Shown here piece after piece: positions 8,781 through 17,499 of a stretch of DNA of 64,000 bases. Under the pieces are notes generated by a model that was not told the DNA's origin, made no database searches, and saw nothing but the letters and a program-made list of their open reading frames with translations. This DNA is from Alphaproteobacteria bacterium (GTDB lineage Bacteria > Pseudomonadota > Alphaproteobacteria > Rhodobacterales > Rhodobacteraceae): NCBI GenBank assembly GCA_030427145.1, contig JAUHWT010000007.1, forward strand, positions 62,001 to 126,000. The letters run 5' to 3'. The translations under genes and the position numbers were made by a program. Position 1 is the stretch's first letter. The number at the start of each line of letters is the position of its first letter.

Positions 8781-9236
8781 ATGAAATCTCGAACCCTGTT
8801 GCGTCTCATCGTTGGCGCGAGCCTCACGGGATTTATCGCCGCCGGATGCGCACCCACGATACGGGTTCATGGTTATGTTCCGTCCGACGCGGAAATCGAA
8901 CCGATCCGCCCCGGCGTCGACACCCAGCAGACCGTGGCCGAGGCCCTGGGCAACCCCACCGCCAGTGGCCTGCTGGAGGACAGCACCTGGTACTATGTCG
9001 AAAGCGTCGTCCGCAACTACACCTACAACGCGCCCGAGGTGATCGACCGCACGGTTCTGGCCATCGAGTTCAACTCCGCCGGAACCGTGACCGGCATGGT
9101 GCGCTACGGCATCGAGGATGGCCGGATCATCAACCTGACCACCCGCACCACCGAAACCGGAGGCCGCAAGCTCAGCGCGCTTGAGCAGATCTTCGGCAAC
9201 CTGCTGACCCTCGACGCGGAGCAGTTCCAGAACTGA
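8781..9236 (+). CDS. bamE: Outer membrane assembly lipoprotein BamE (SmpA/OmlA)
   Basis: Lipoprotein of the BAM complex that inserts beta-barrel proteins into the outer membrane. The lipobox FIAAGC puts the acylated cysteine at residue 23 of a 151-residue precursor, followed by the SmpA/OmlA fold (GVDTQQTVAEALGNPTASG and TWYYVES). The ATG at 8781 is preferred over one 27 bases upstream because GAGGA precedes it. It is divergent from yceD, as in most Rhodobacterales. The TamA-TamB pair elsewhere in this window belongs to the same outer-membrane biogenesis theme. Confidence 0.9.
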   Translation: MKSRTLLRLIVGASLTGFIAAGCAPTIRVHGYVPSDAEIEPIRPGVDTQQTVAEALGNPTASGLLEDSTWYYVESVVRNYTYNAPEVIDRTVLAIEFNSAGTVTGMVRYGIEDGRIINLTTRTTETGGRKLSALEQIFGNLLTLDAEQFQN

Positions 9237-9288
9237 CGCGGACGGCCCGGCCACGGCGCCGCCACCCGCGCCACCCCGTCAGGGGCCG

Positions 9289-9642
9289 TCAGCCGATGGC
9301 CTTCGCCCAGGCGTCCCTGTCGAACCCCGGGATCACCGTCCCGTTCGCGTCCAGCAGCGGCCTTTTGATGATGCGCGGGTTTTCCACCATCGCCTCAATC
9401 GCTGCCGCCCGGTCCGATTTCAGACGCTCCTGCGTCGCCTCATCGAGCTTTTTGAAATTCGCCGCCTTCAGGTTCATCACCGTGGTCAGCCCCGCGGCAT
9501 CGATCCACGCATCAAGGTCACCAGCCAGGTTTTCGGCCTTGTTGAAGTTGATCCTCTCAAACTCAACACCCTGTTCCTCAAGCCAGTCCGCACCCCGCTT
9601 GACCGTGGTGCATCCCGACATCCCGTACATTCTGATAGCCAT
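9289..9642 (-). CDS. ArsC/Spx-family reductase-like protein (YffB type)
   Basis: Thioredoxin-fold protein of 117 residues from the ArsC family. The N-terminal MSGCTTVKRG contains the active cysteine C11 in a single-Cys CxxxK/R arrangement, and NPRIIKRPLL is the conserved cis-proline region. Homologues are often labelled arsenate reductase, but there is no arsenic operon here, so a glutathione-linked thiol role like E. coli YffB is as likely. It is convergent with bamE. Confidence 0.8.
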   Translation of the reverse strand: MAIRMYGMSGCTTVKRGADWLEEQGVEFERINFNKAENLAGDLDAWIDAAGLTTVMNLKAANFKKLDEATQERLKSDRAAAIEAMVENPRIIKRPLLDANGTVIPGFDRDAWAKAIG

Positions 9643-9769
9643 CCGATCCGGCTCCCCGCGCTCGTGTCACATGTAATTCAGCGGAAGGCATCCTCCGCCG
9701 CACATCGATACAGGGATTTTGCGATGGCGTGTCAACGCCTGGCGGTCAAACAACCCGTGAGCGGTGGTT

Positions 9770-11356
9770 TCAGCCGCCGGTCTGCCCCGACGCCGTGCGG
9801 TCGGGTGTCAGCATTCCGGCAACGCCGTGGCTGGAATGGCTGAGGAAATTCATCACGTCCTCGGAGGGCAGGGGCTTTGACACCAGGAAGCCCTGAACCT
9901 CATCGACGCCGTTTTCGCGCATGAACGCCAGCTGCCGCGAGGATTCCACGCCCTCGATCGTCGTGGTCAGGGAGAACCGCTGGCCCAGGTTGACGATCGT
10001 GCGCACGAGGTCCCGTTCCCTCTGGTCGGCAAGCGAGTCCGCAAAGGATTTGTCGAGCTTGAGGTAGTCCAGATCAAACTGCCGCAGATGGTTGATCGAG
10101 GAATAGCCCGTGCCAAAATCATCCAGCGCAAACCGCACGCCCATCATCTTCAGCCGCCGCAGCACGGTCTGGAGCATTTCCGTCTCCAGCGAAAACACCG
10201 TCTCGGTAATCTCGAGCACCAGCCGTCCTGGGGGCAGGCCGTTCCGGTCGAGCGCATCCTCGACCTTCTCCACAAACTGCGGGTTCTTGAACTGCTCCAT
10301 CGAGACATTGACCGACACGCTCGCCGGGGAGGGCCACTGCGCCGCTGCCCGACAGGCCATCTCCAGCACATGTTCCCCCAGTGCACCAATCAGACCGGAC
10401 AGCTCCGCCAGAGGAATGAACTCATTGGGGGGAATGCGGCCCAGCTCCGGATGCTGCCAGCGGACCAGCGCCTCAAAGCCGCGCACCATGTTGGACTGCA
10501 TGTTCACGATGGGCTGAAATTCCAGGAAAAACTCGTTCTCCGCGAGGCCCCGCCGGATTTCCGATTCCATCCGCAGTTTGGAATTCGCATCCTCCGACAT
10601 GGTCTGCGAGAAATAGCATATGCCCCCGCCACCAGGCGCCCGGGCCTGCTGAAGCGCGAAACTCGCCCGCGCCAGCAGATCGCTTCTTTCCGTGTCACCC
10701 TCCACGAGCGACGTGATCCCGATGGAACACCCGCTGACCACTTGCGCGCCGCAGGCCTCCAGAGGCCTGTCCATGCTGGATGAAATACGCTTGGCCAGAT
10801 CATTGATGAACCAGCTGCCCTGACCCGGCGTCAGAACCGCAAACTCGTCGCCGCCCACGCGGTAGATTTTGGAACCCTTGTCGAGTTCCCGGCTGATCCG
10901 GCGCACGGCCGCCTTGAGCAGTTCGTCCCCAACCTTGTGCCCCAGGGTGTCGTTGATGGGCTTGAACCGGTCCAGGTCGATAACCAGCAGCACCGCCGGC
11001 GCGCGCTTGTCGATCAGCGCCTCAATATCACGTTTCAGGCTGTTGCGGTTGCCGATCCCGGTAAGTTCGTCCTGGTAAAGAACCCCCCACAGTTCCCGCT
11101 GCATGATGCGGGATTTCCTCATCTCCGCCCGCAGGTTTGCCTGCATATGGCCCAGAAACAGAAAAACCCCGCCCAGAACCAAAGGGGCTATCGCAACGAT
11201 ACCGTGGATTGGATTGTCCCGGATGAGATCAAGCGGCGTGTCGAATTCCGTACCGATCCAGTACCGTTCAAACGCAAAGCCGCAAAGCGGAAACATCAGT
11301 CCGAACAACACGCCAAAACAGGCGAATTTCGTACGTGTGCCGCCAAGCCGTCTCAA
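9770..11356 (-). CDS. Membrane-anchored GGDEF-EAL c-di-GMP protein
   Basis: Bifunctional signalling protein of 528 residues. Two N-terminal membrane helices (about residues 11-29 and 50-70) are followed by a GGDEF domain (GGDEF at 168-172 is intact, so cyclase activity is possible) and an EAL domain (FEALVRWQHP near 294, LEITET, and DDFGTGYSS), so phosphodiesterase activity is also plausible. No PAS or other sensor domain is visible, so the short periplasmic loop is the only candidate input. The start is TTG at 11356 with GGAGA upstream. It is divergent from olsB, with a 196-bp gap. Confidence 0.93.
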   Translation of the reverse strand: MRRLGGTRTKFACFGVLFGLMFPLCGFAFERYWIGTEFDTPLDLIRDNPIHGIVAIAPLVLGGVFLFLGHMQANLRAEMRKSRIMQRELWGVLYQDELTGIGNRNSLKRDIEALIDKRAPAVLLVIDLDRFKPINDTLGHKVGDELLKAAVRRISRELDKGSKIYRVGGDEFAVLTPGQGSWFINDLAKRISSSMDRPLEACGAQVVSGCSIGITSLVEGDTERSDLLARASFALQQARAPGGGGICYFSQTMSEDANSKLRMESEIRRGLAENEFFLEFQPIVNMQSNMVRGFEALVRWQHPELGRIPPNEFIPLAELSGLIGALGEHVLEMACRAAAQWPSPASVSVNVSMEQFKNPQFVEKVEDALDRNGLPPGRLVLEITETVFSLETEMLQTVLRRLKMMGVRFALDDFGTGYSSINHLRQFDLDYLKLDKSFADSLADQRERDLVRTIVNLGQRFSLTTTIEGVESSRQLAFMRENGVDEVQGFLVSKPLPSEDVMNFLSHSSHGVAGMLTPDRTASGQTGG

Positions 11357-11552
11357 TGACGTTTCTCCAAATACCGTGTCCCTCTTCCTCCACGATTCTT
11401 ATTAAAACCAGGCTAAAAAAACTACGGTCGTGAGATGAATTGGTAAATTACCTTGACTAATTCGAAGGGCCCCGTTGTCCCGGCCGCCGACCGTCAAACG
11501 GAAGTCACAAACCTGGCATAGTCTCCGGCCCCGGAACTTACGGAGGTCCACC

Positions 11553-12275
11553 ATGTTACGCAGACCCGCGCGCGCCTTCATGGCGACCCCCGCCACATCC
11601 GCCCGGGACATGCGCGACGTCCAGGCCCTGCGCCACGCGCGGTTCAACGACCAGGCCGGACCGGATGAGAGCGGTTTTGAGTGCATTCTGGTCAGGGACA
11701 CCACCACCGGCGAGCCCGTCTGCACCTTTCGTCTGATGCGATTTGCCTCCGGTGCGGAGCTCGCCCGGTCCTATTCCGCCCGCTATTACGACCTCGGCGC
11801 CCTCGCCGAATACCCCGAGGCCATCCTCGAAATCGGCCGCTTCTGCGTCGCGGAAAACGCCCGCGACCCGTCCATCCTGCGCACCGCCTGGGCCCATGTG
11901 GCAACGGAGGTCCGCGCAGGCAATATCGGCCTCCTCATAGGCTGCAGCAGCTTCTCCGGCACCTCCGCCGATCCCTACGAGGACGCTTTCGCGCTTCTGG
12001 CGCAGCAGCATCTCGCCCCGAAACGCTGGCTTCCCCGCGTTAAGGCCCCCGCCGTTTTGCGCTTCGCCCGCCGTTTCCGTCTGCGCAAGCCCGACCTCAA
12101 AAAAGCTGCCCGCACCATGCCGCCGCTCCTGAAATCCTATCTCGCCATGGGCGGCTGGGTCTCCGACCACGCCGTCCTCGACCGCGACCTGAACACCCTC
12201 CACGTCTTCACCGGCGTCGAGGTCGGCCGCATCCCGCCCAACCGCGCGAGGCTCCTCTTCGGACCTGCGGCCTGA
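11553..12275 (+). CDS. olsB: L-ornithine N(alpha)-acyltransferase (OlsB-like)
   Basis: GNAT-fold acyltransferase that transfers a 3-hydroxyacyl group from ACP to ornithine, the first step of phosphorus-free ornithine lipids. The pattern ALRHARFND, the central ILEIGRFCV and the late LLKSYLAMGGWVSDHAVLDRDLNTLHVFTGV segment are typical of OlsB. At 240 residues it is near the family length. The ATG at 11553 has a perfect GGAGG seven bases upstream. OlsA, the second enzyme, is not adjacent. A homologous acyl-homoserine-lactone synthase is less likely. Confidence 0.8.
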   Translation: MLRRPARAFMATPATSARDMRDVQALRHARFNDQAGPDESGFECILVRDTTTGEPVCTFRLMRFASGAELARSYSARYYDLGALAEYPEAILEIGRFCVAENARDPSILRTAWAHVATEVRAGNIGLLIGCSSFSGTSADPYEDAFALLAQQHLAPKRWLPRVKAPAVLRFARRFRLRKPDLKKAARTMPPLLKSYLAMGGWVSDHAVLDRDLNTLHVFTGVEVGRIPPNRARLLFGPAA

Positions 12276-12285
12276 TCCATTCGAT

Positions 12286-12954
12286 CTATTGCAAGGCCGA
12301 TCCGCATCCTTCGAGCCAGACATCCCCGTGATCCAGCGGCACGCATTCACCCGCCAGCAACCGCTCGATCCGTCCCACCCTTTCCGCAAGCGCGGGATCG
12401 TCGGCGCGCAAATCATACTGACCCGGCGCAATCAAAACCGCCGCCATCCGTAGAAAATCCCCCCTCTCAATCTCCGCCGGTGACGCCCCGAAAACCTGTT
12501 CGCTGGCATGGTGAAACCCCGTCATCCAGCCATCCGGGCCACGCCCCATCTCCAGCGTATCGAGCCAAAGCGCGAGGATCTGATCCTTGTCCAGATGGCT
12601 CTCCAGCCCGAGCGCGTACCCCGTCTGCCGGACTTTTCCGATGCCAGGCCGGAACCGCTCGAAAGCGAGCCGCTTTGACACGGACTGCGAAACCGTCGTA
12701 GCGCCTGCACCCGCCGTGGTGAAATCCACCCCACCATGCTCAAAATAGGCCGGATCCTGAACCCGCAACAGGTCTTCAAGGCGTTCATCCCCGAGATCCT
12801 CACCGCCCCGACCGGCTTCCAGCAACCGCTCCGCACGATCCCTCAGCCCGTCCGCGTCCCGCATGGCATCAAAATATCCCTTGGCCCCATACCCTACGAG
12901 ACAGGCCGTCATCACCGCGAGGACCAGCCCCACCCATTTTAAAATTCGTACCAT
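12286..12954 (-). CDS. Monofunctional peptidoglycan glycosyltransferase (GT51)
   Basis: Polymerises lipid II into glycan strands at the inner membrane. After a single N-terminal helix the GT51 motifs appear: VQDPAYFEHGGVDF (motif 1 normally reads EDxxFxxHxG, so its catalytic glutamate appears replaced by Q) and GATTVSQSVSKRL (motif 2, normally GGSTITQQ). The Q in motif 1 and the short 222-residue length could mean weak or altered catalysis. The start is ATG 12954 or TTG 12960; GGAGG is spaced better for the TTG. The MtgA name is not used because the motifs diverge. Confidence 0.75.
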   Translation of the reverse strand: MVRILKWVGLVLAVMTACLVGYGAKGYFDAMRDADGLRDRAERLLEAGRGGEDLGDERLEDLLRVQDPAYFEHGGVDFTTAGAGATTVSQSVSKRLAFERFRPGIGKVRQTGYALGLESHLDKDQILALWLDTLEMGRGPDGWMTGFHHASEQVFGASPAEIERGDFLRMAAVLIAPGQYDLRADDPALAERVGRIERLLAGECVPLDHGDVWLEGCGSALQ

Positions 12955-13277
12955 GCCCAAGGCTTTACCTCCGTCAACGGCCAACATGAAAGCTCAAACG
13001 CAGATCCGCCCGCCCCGCCGAAGGAACTGTTGCACGGTTGCCTTCACCGCCCGCCCACAGGCACGGAGCAAAGGGGCTTCAACCCCGCCGTGCCAGCGCC
13101 GGTCCGGTCCGCAAGGGCCTGCGCTGGCACGGCTCCACACCAACGGCTGAAACACCCGCAGACGCCCCAGCAACCACCGACCCCGACCCCAAACCGGTCA
13201 CATTTGAGCGCACCCGCCTTGTCCTGACCGCTTGCGGGCGCTAATCCCAACCCGTCTTTCCACCCAGGGACGGGATT
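12955..13277. other. Gene-free gap with a long hairpin
   Basis: No convincing gene. An inverted repeat with 13-bp perfect arms, 13087-13099 (GCCGTGCCAGCGC) and 13121-13133, encloses 21 bases, with further partial pairing inside. There is no T-run for either strand, so it is not a classical terminator. The right part holds the leader of the TTG-started permease gene. Confidence 0.6.
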
Positions 13278-14954
13278 TTGGGCGCCAGAATACTCAATTC
13301 AGCCGCATGGGCCGCAGCCCTGATCTGCCTTGCGCCCATCGTGGCCGCAATGCTCGCGGCCCTGTCCGGCGACCTGACCACCTGGAGCGGTCTGGTGGCG
13401 ACCGTTCTGCCGGGCTATGTCGTTAACACCCTGATGCTCGTGAGCCTCGTGGCGCTGGGCGCGGCCGCCGTGGGCACCGGCGCGGCCTGGATGGTCACCA
13501 TGTACCGCTTCCCCGGCTCCCGCCTCTTCGAGGTCCTGCTCGTCCTGCCGCTCGCGTTCCCGGCCTACGTGCTGGCCTACGCCTATACCGATCTGCTCTC
13601 GCATCCCGGTGCCGTACAGACCGCCCTGCGCGCCGTCACCGGCTGGGGACCGCGGGACTACTGGTTCCCCAATATCCGCTCGCTGCCTGGTGCTGCGATC
13701 ATGCTGATCTGCGTGCTTTACCCGTATGTCTACCTGCTCGCCCGCACCGCCTTCGCGCAGCAGACGGCGTCAGCCTGGCTCGCCTCCCGCACCCTGGGCA
13801 AGGGCCCGTGGCAGTCGTTTTTCCGCGTCAGCCTGCCCATGGCCCGCCCGGCCATCGTGGGCGGGGTGCTGCTCGTCATCATGGAAACCATCGCGGATTA
13901 CGGCACGGTCGCGCATTTCTCCGTCCAGACCTTCTCCACCGGCATCTACCAGGCCTGGTTCTCCATGGGCAACCGCGCCGCCGCGGCCCAGCTCGCGCTC
14001 TGCCTGCTCGCCTTCGCGCTGCTGCTGGCCTTTCTTGAACGCATCCAGCGCGGACAGGCCAAATCCCATGGCCGGGGCGGGGGGCAGGGGCTGTTCTCCC
14101 GCATGGAGGTCACGGGCCTCCAGGGCTGGTGCATGACTTTCTTCTGCTTCCTGCCGGTTCTGGTCGGCTTCCTGCTGCCCGTAGTGATCCTCACCAAAAT
14201 GGCCGTCGTCTCGGGCCAGAGCATCCTGCACCCGCGCTATCAGGGGTTTGTGGCGGATTCGCTGCTCCTGGCCGGATCCGCAGCCCTCCTGACGGTTACC
14301 TGCGCGCTTCTCATCACCTTCCGCGGCCGCCTCCACCCTGGCCGGTCCAGCCGCACCATGACCATGCTCGCAGGGCTTGGATATTCCGTGCCGGGCGGGG
14401 TCATTGCCGTGGGCCTGCTCGTGCCCTTCGCGGCCCTCGACAACCTCATCGACGACTGGATGGAGGCCGCTTTCGGCATCTCCACCGGTCTCCTGTTCAC
14501 CGGCTCGATCTGGCTCCTCGTGGTCGCCTGCATGGCCCGCTTCATGGCCGCAGGGCTCAACACGCTCGACGCGGGCCTCTCCTCCGTCAGCCCCACCATA
14601 GACGCCGCCGCCCGCACACTCGGCCGCACCCCGCCTGGCCTGCTCTTCCAGGTCCACCTGCCCATCCTCAAGGGCAGCATCCTCTCGGCCATGCTGATCG
14701 TGTTCGTGGACGTGATGAAGGAACTGCCCGCCACGCTCATCATGCGCCCCTTCGGCTTCGACACCCTCGCCGTCCAGGCCCACCGCCTCGCCTCCGACGA
14801 ACGCCTGAACGAGGCCGCAGTCCCCAGCCTCGCCATCGTCGCCATAGGCCTTCTGCCGGTCATTCTCGTCTGCCGCCGCATCGCCGGCGGCCAAAAACGC
14901 CCCAAACTTCCCACCGCCGTCCCCACCGGCCTTCCCGACGGCGGCACCGGGTGA
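13278..14954 (+). CDS. Iron(III)-type ABC transporter permease (FbpB/SfuB-like)
   Basis: Integral inner-membrane permease of 558 residues with about 12 helices and two fused permease halves, each with the EAA-type loop (AARTLGRTPPGLLFQVHLPIL in the second half, ASRTLGKGPWQSFFRVSLPMA in the first). This architecture is characteristic of Fe(III) importers such as SfuB/FbpB. The frame opens after a stop at 13242 and TTG at 13278 is the first usable start, preceded by AGGGACGGG. No ATPase or binding protein is adjacent; an FbpA-like binding protein lies 9 kb away at 23.1-24.1 kb. Confidence 0.88.
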   Translation: MGARILNSAAWAAALICLAPIVAAMLAALSGDLTTWSGLVATVLPGYVVNTLMLVSLVALGAAAVGTGAAWMVTMYRFPGSRLFEVLLVLPLAFPAYVLAYAYTDLLSHPGAVQTALRAVTGWGPRDYWFPNIRSLPGAAIMLICVLYPYVYLLARTAFAQQTASAWLASRTLGKGPWQSFFRVSLPMARPAIVGGVLLVIMETIADYGTVAHFSVQTFSTGIYQAWFSMGNRAAAAQLALCLLAFALLLAFLERIQRGQAKSHGRGGGQGLFSRMEVTGLQGWCMTFFCFLPVLVGFLLPVVILTKMAVVSGQSILHPRYQGFVADSLLLAGSAALLTVTCALLITFRGRLHPGRSSRTMTMLAGLGYSVPGGVIAVGLLVPFAALDNLIDDWMEAAFGISTGLLFTGSIWLLVVACMARFMAAGLNTLDAGLSSVSPTIDAAARTLGRTPPGLLFQVHLPILKGSILSAMLIVFVDVMKELPATLIMRPFGFDTLAVQAHRLASDERLNEAAVPSLAIVAIGLLPVILVCRRIAGGQKRPKLPTAVPTGLPDGGTG

Positions 14955-14981
14955 TATGGCACCGACCGAAGGGACCTTCGC

Positions 14982-16637
14982 TCAAAGGATGAAGTTGTCG
15001 ACGGTGTAGTCCTCCGCGGACTGGTAGTGGCCATCCTCAATCAGGATCGTCAACTCGAGGAAACGGTCCCCATCCACATTCCCGCGCACATAGGTGTTCA
15101 CGCCGGTGTTTACGGTCCACAGATGCCCCGCCCCATGCGACAGACCCACCGCGTCCGACACCGCCCCCAGAAACTCAAAGTCCTGATGCCCTGACCGCGT
15201 GGTGTCCGCGTCAAACAAAATCTGTATTTTGTCACCGCTTACTGCATGAGTATCAAATTCGACAATGGTGTCATGGGACCACCCCGCGGACTCTCCCTCG
15301 CCAACCACGAATTGGCGGCTACCCCAGTCATTGCGCTCGAGACGGTCGGCACCATCCCCGCCCCGCAGGATGTCATCTCCCTCACGGCCCCGAAGGGTGT
15401 CATTGCCGCTTCCACCCAACAACCAGTCATCGCCCCACGTGCCCCAAAGCACGTCGTCGCCACCCCTGCCGTCAATGTAGGCCCCTCCCGTCAAAAACGA
15501 TGACGCAATGAGGTGGTTGTCCGCTTCATCGCCCAACAGGATCGCATTACCACCGGCGTTTCCACCCCACCCCAGGGTATGGCTTACCGACACATTCTCA
15601 ATGCCATCAAAGGTCAGGCCATCGAAATTGCTGCGTCCGTTCTGCAGATCAACAAGAATGGTCTGGCCTCGTTCTCCGATCAGAACCATCTCATCGATTC
15701 CGCTCCCGCCTGAAACCGTTTGATCTCCGCCCGCCGTAACATAAAGAAAGTCGTCCCCGGCACCGCCATTGAACGCGCCGTAGCCACTCGTGAAGATATG
15801 GTCATTGCCAGCTTCGCCGTAGACCAGATCATGGCTGCCGTCGACGGGAACCGGAGCATCATACCAGGACTCCGAATAACCTGGATAATTGGACTCCGAC
15901 CAGCTCCCGTACAAATAATCATTCCCTGAACCCCCGTGGACCTCGTCGTGCCCCCGTCCGCCGAAAATGAGGTCACCACCCGCATCGCCCCAGATCAAAT
16001 CGTCGCCGTTACCCCCATCAATCGTGTCCCGGCCACCCGCTCCGCGAAGTTCGTTGTCCTGACCATCCGCGAAAATTTCATTGTCGAGCCCGTTGCCAAT
16101 GACGTTCTCAATCTCCCGAAACACCAGGTTTGGAGCTGACACCTCACGCGTCCCCAGGTTGATGTCCTCAAACAGCCTCGTCACGCTGAAATCCAGGGTG
16201 TCCGACCCGCGTCCCCCGTTGACGAAAAAGTATCCGGACTGGGTGGTCGGCCATATGATAAAGGTGTCGTCATCGTCGTCGCCGTAAAACCGGCCGAAGT
16301 GAACCGCATGGATGCGGTCGTTGCCATTGCCGCCATACACCACATCGCCGCGGGATGAATCGACCGGCCCGAAGGGGGAGGCATTGTAAATCAGGTCATC
16401 TCCATCCCCGCCGTAAAGTCCGTCCGACCCGGTGTCGCCATGAATGGTGTCATCATCCGCACCGCCCACGATCCAGTCGTTGCCGCCCCCGCCGCTCAGA
16501 TAATCATCACCGCCCTGGCCAAGGATTATGTCGCCTCCATCACCAGGCCGCGATCCAAAAGGATCCGCTGTCACACCCGCAGACACACCTGTGGTCGTAA
16601 TTCTGTCCGCACCAAACGTGCCGTTAAAATAAGCCAT
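14982..16637 (-). CDS. RTX calcium-binding repeat protein 1
   Basis: Predicted type I secreted protein of 551 residues built mainly of nonapeptide RTX repeats (GGxGxDxLx), for example GGGGNDWIVGGADDDTI near residues 55-70 and blocks in the middle and late parts. The N-terminus has no Sec signal peptide. The C-terminal 80 residues (WTVNTGVNTYVRGNVDGDRF, ending DNFIL) match RTX protein 2 almost residue for residue and are probably the secretion module. No catalytic domain is visible. The ATG at 16637 has AGAGGA upstream. No HlyB/HlyD exporter is in the window. The 349-bp upstream gap is full of palindromes. Confidence 0.88.
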   Translation of the reverse strand: MAYFNGTFGADRITTTGVSAGVTADPFGSRPGDGGDIILGQGGDDYLSGGGGNDWIVGGADDDTIHGDTGSDGLYGGDGDDLIYNASPFGPVDSSRGDVVYGGNGNDRIHAVHFGRFYGDDDDDTFIIWPTTQSGYFFVNGGRGSDTLDFSVTRLFEDINLGTREVSAPNLVFREIENVIGNGLDNEIFADGQDNELRGAGGRDTIDGGNGDDLIWGDAGGDLIFGGRGHDEVHGGSGNDYLYGSWSESNYPGYSESWYDAPVPVDGSHDLVYGEAGNDHIFTSGYGAFNGGAGDDFLYVTAGGDQTVSGGSGIDEMVLIGERGQTILVDLQNGRSNFDGLTFDGIENVSVSHTLGWGGNAGGNAILLGDEADNHLIASSFLTGGAYIDGRGGDDVLWGTWGDDWLLGGSGNDTLRGREGDDILRGGDGADRLERNDWGSRQFVVGEGESAGWSHDTIVEFDTHAVSGDKIQILFDADTTRSGHQDFEFLGAVSDAVGLSHGAGHLWTVNTGVNTYVRGNVDGDRFLELTILIEDGHYQSAEDYTVDNFIL

Positions 16638-16986
16638 GAAATATCCTCTCAAAAAACCGGCCCCTGGGAATCAGGTCACCGTCCCATGCCGGTCAGACCT
16701 CACAAATTCCGCCTGGCCTGGCATGAGCCCGTACATAAACCGTACGGTAAACGCTTTCTGTGGACTGCTTCACAAATGCGGGCCCGGTCACACCGTCCGG
16801 AGCAATGCGTCCCGTGAAAAATAACCGCATGTTTTCATTGACGTGTTCACGTGAACACCGTCCGTAACAAATGCCATCGCAACATGTCGTGACCGGGTCA
16901 TTTGTTATCTCGCACACGTGTGCAGTTTGCATTAATGTCGCGGATGAGGTAACCTGAAATTAACAACAAACAGGCAGGTCTAACGA
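16638..16986. promoter_or_regulatory. Palindrome-rich divergent control region, RTX1 / Nudix
   Basis: This gap holds a perfect 16-bp palindrome GTGTTCACGTGAACAC at 16843-16858, a perfect 12-mer GCACACGTGTGC at 16912-16923, a 10-mer ACCGTACGGT at 16739-16748, and a 9-bp inverted repeat TAACAAATG/CATTTGTTA (16865-16873 and 16899-16907). CACGTG-centred palindromes suggest LacI-type or similar repressors. The responsible regulator is not next door. Confidence 0.6.
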
Positions 16987-17445
16987 ATGGCATCCCAGAT
17001 AAGGTCCGTATGGACCGAATACGTACAGCCCATGCTTAAACGGCCCGACAGGGTCCAGTTTGCCGCGCTCTGCTACGACGTCGAGGGACCCCACCGCAAA
17101 GTCCTGCTGATCACCAGCCGCGATACCGGCCGCTGGATCATCCCCAAGGGCTGGCCCATGGACGGTAAGGATTCCGCCGGCGCCGCCCTGACAGAGGCCT
17201 GGGAGGAGGCGGGCGTCCGCGTCGGCATCCCCGCCGATGAACCCGTCGGCAGCTATTCCTACGAAAAAGGCCTTAAGGGCGACTGGTCCATTCCGGTCAC
17301 CACAATGGTCTACCCCGTCCGCGTCGTCTCCCTGGAGGAGGACTACCCCGAGGCGCACCAGCGTTCCCGCAAATGGGTCACGCCGCAGGAGGCCGCCACC
17401 ATGGTGGATGAGCCTGAGCTTCGCGACATCCTCGCCCAATTCTGA
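16987..17445 (+). CDS. Nudix hydrolase
   Basis: Predicted pyrophosphohydrolase of 152 residues. The Nudix box is recognisable as the WIIPKG entry strand then AALTEAWEEAGV; the usual arginine before the first catalytic E is T and the preceding glutamate is K, while the EE dyad that binds metal is intact. This variant box occurs in diphosphoinositol-polyphosphate-type Nudix enzymes of alphaproteobacteria, but the substrate cannot be read from sequence. It precedes the pit gene by 54 bases on the same strand, so a link to phosphate metabolism is an inference. Confidence 0.85.
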   Translation: MASQIRSVWTEYVQPMLKRPDRVQFAALCYDVEGPHRKVLLITSRDTGRWIIPKGWPMDGKDSAGAALTEAWEEAGVRVGIPADEPVGSYSYEKGLKGDWSIPVTTMVYPVRVVSLEEDYPEAHQRSRKWVTPQEAATMVDEPELRDILAQF

Positions 17446-17499
17446 TTGAAACCCGCGGTCCCGCCAGGTAGGTAGACCCACCAAAATTCAAGGGCGGGC

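Noticed and set aside
13770-14894. 374-codon minus-strand frame opposite the iron permease
   Set aside because: Antisense, E/G/H/Q-rich, no motifs, and the permease frame is strongly supported.
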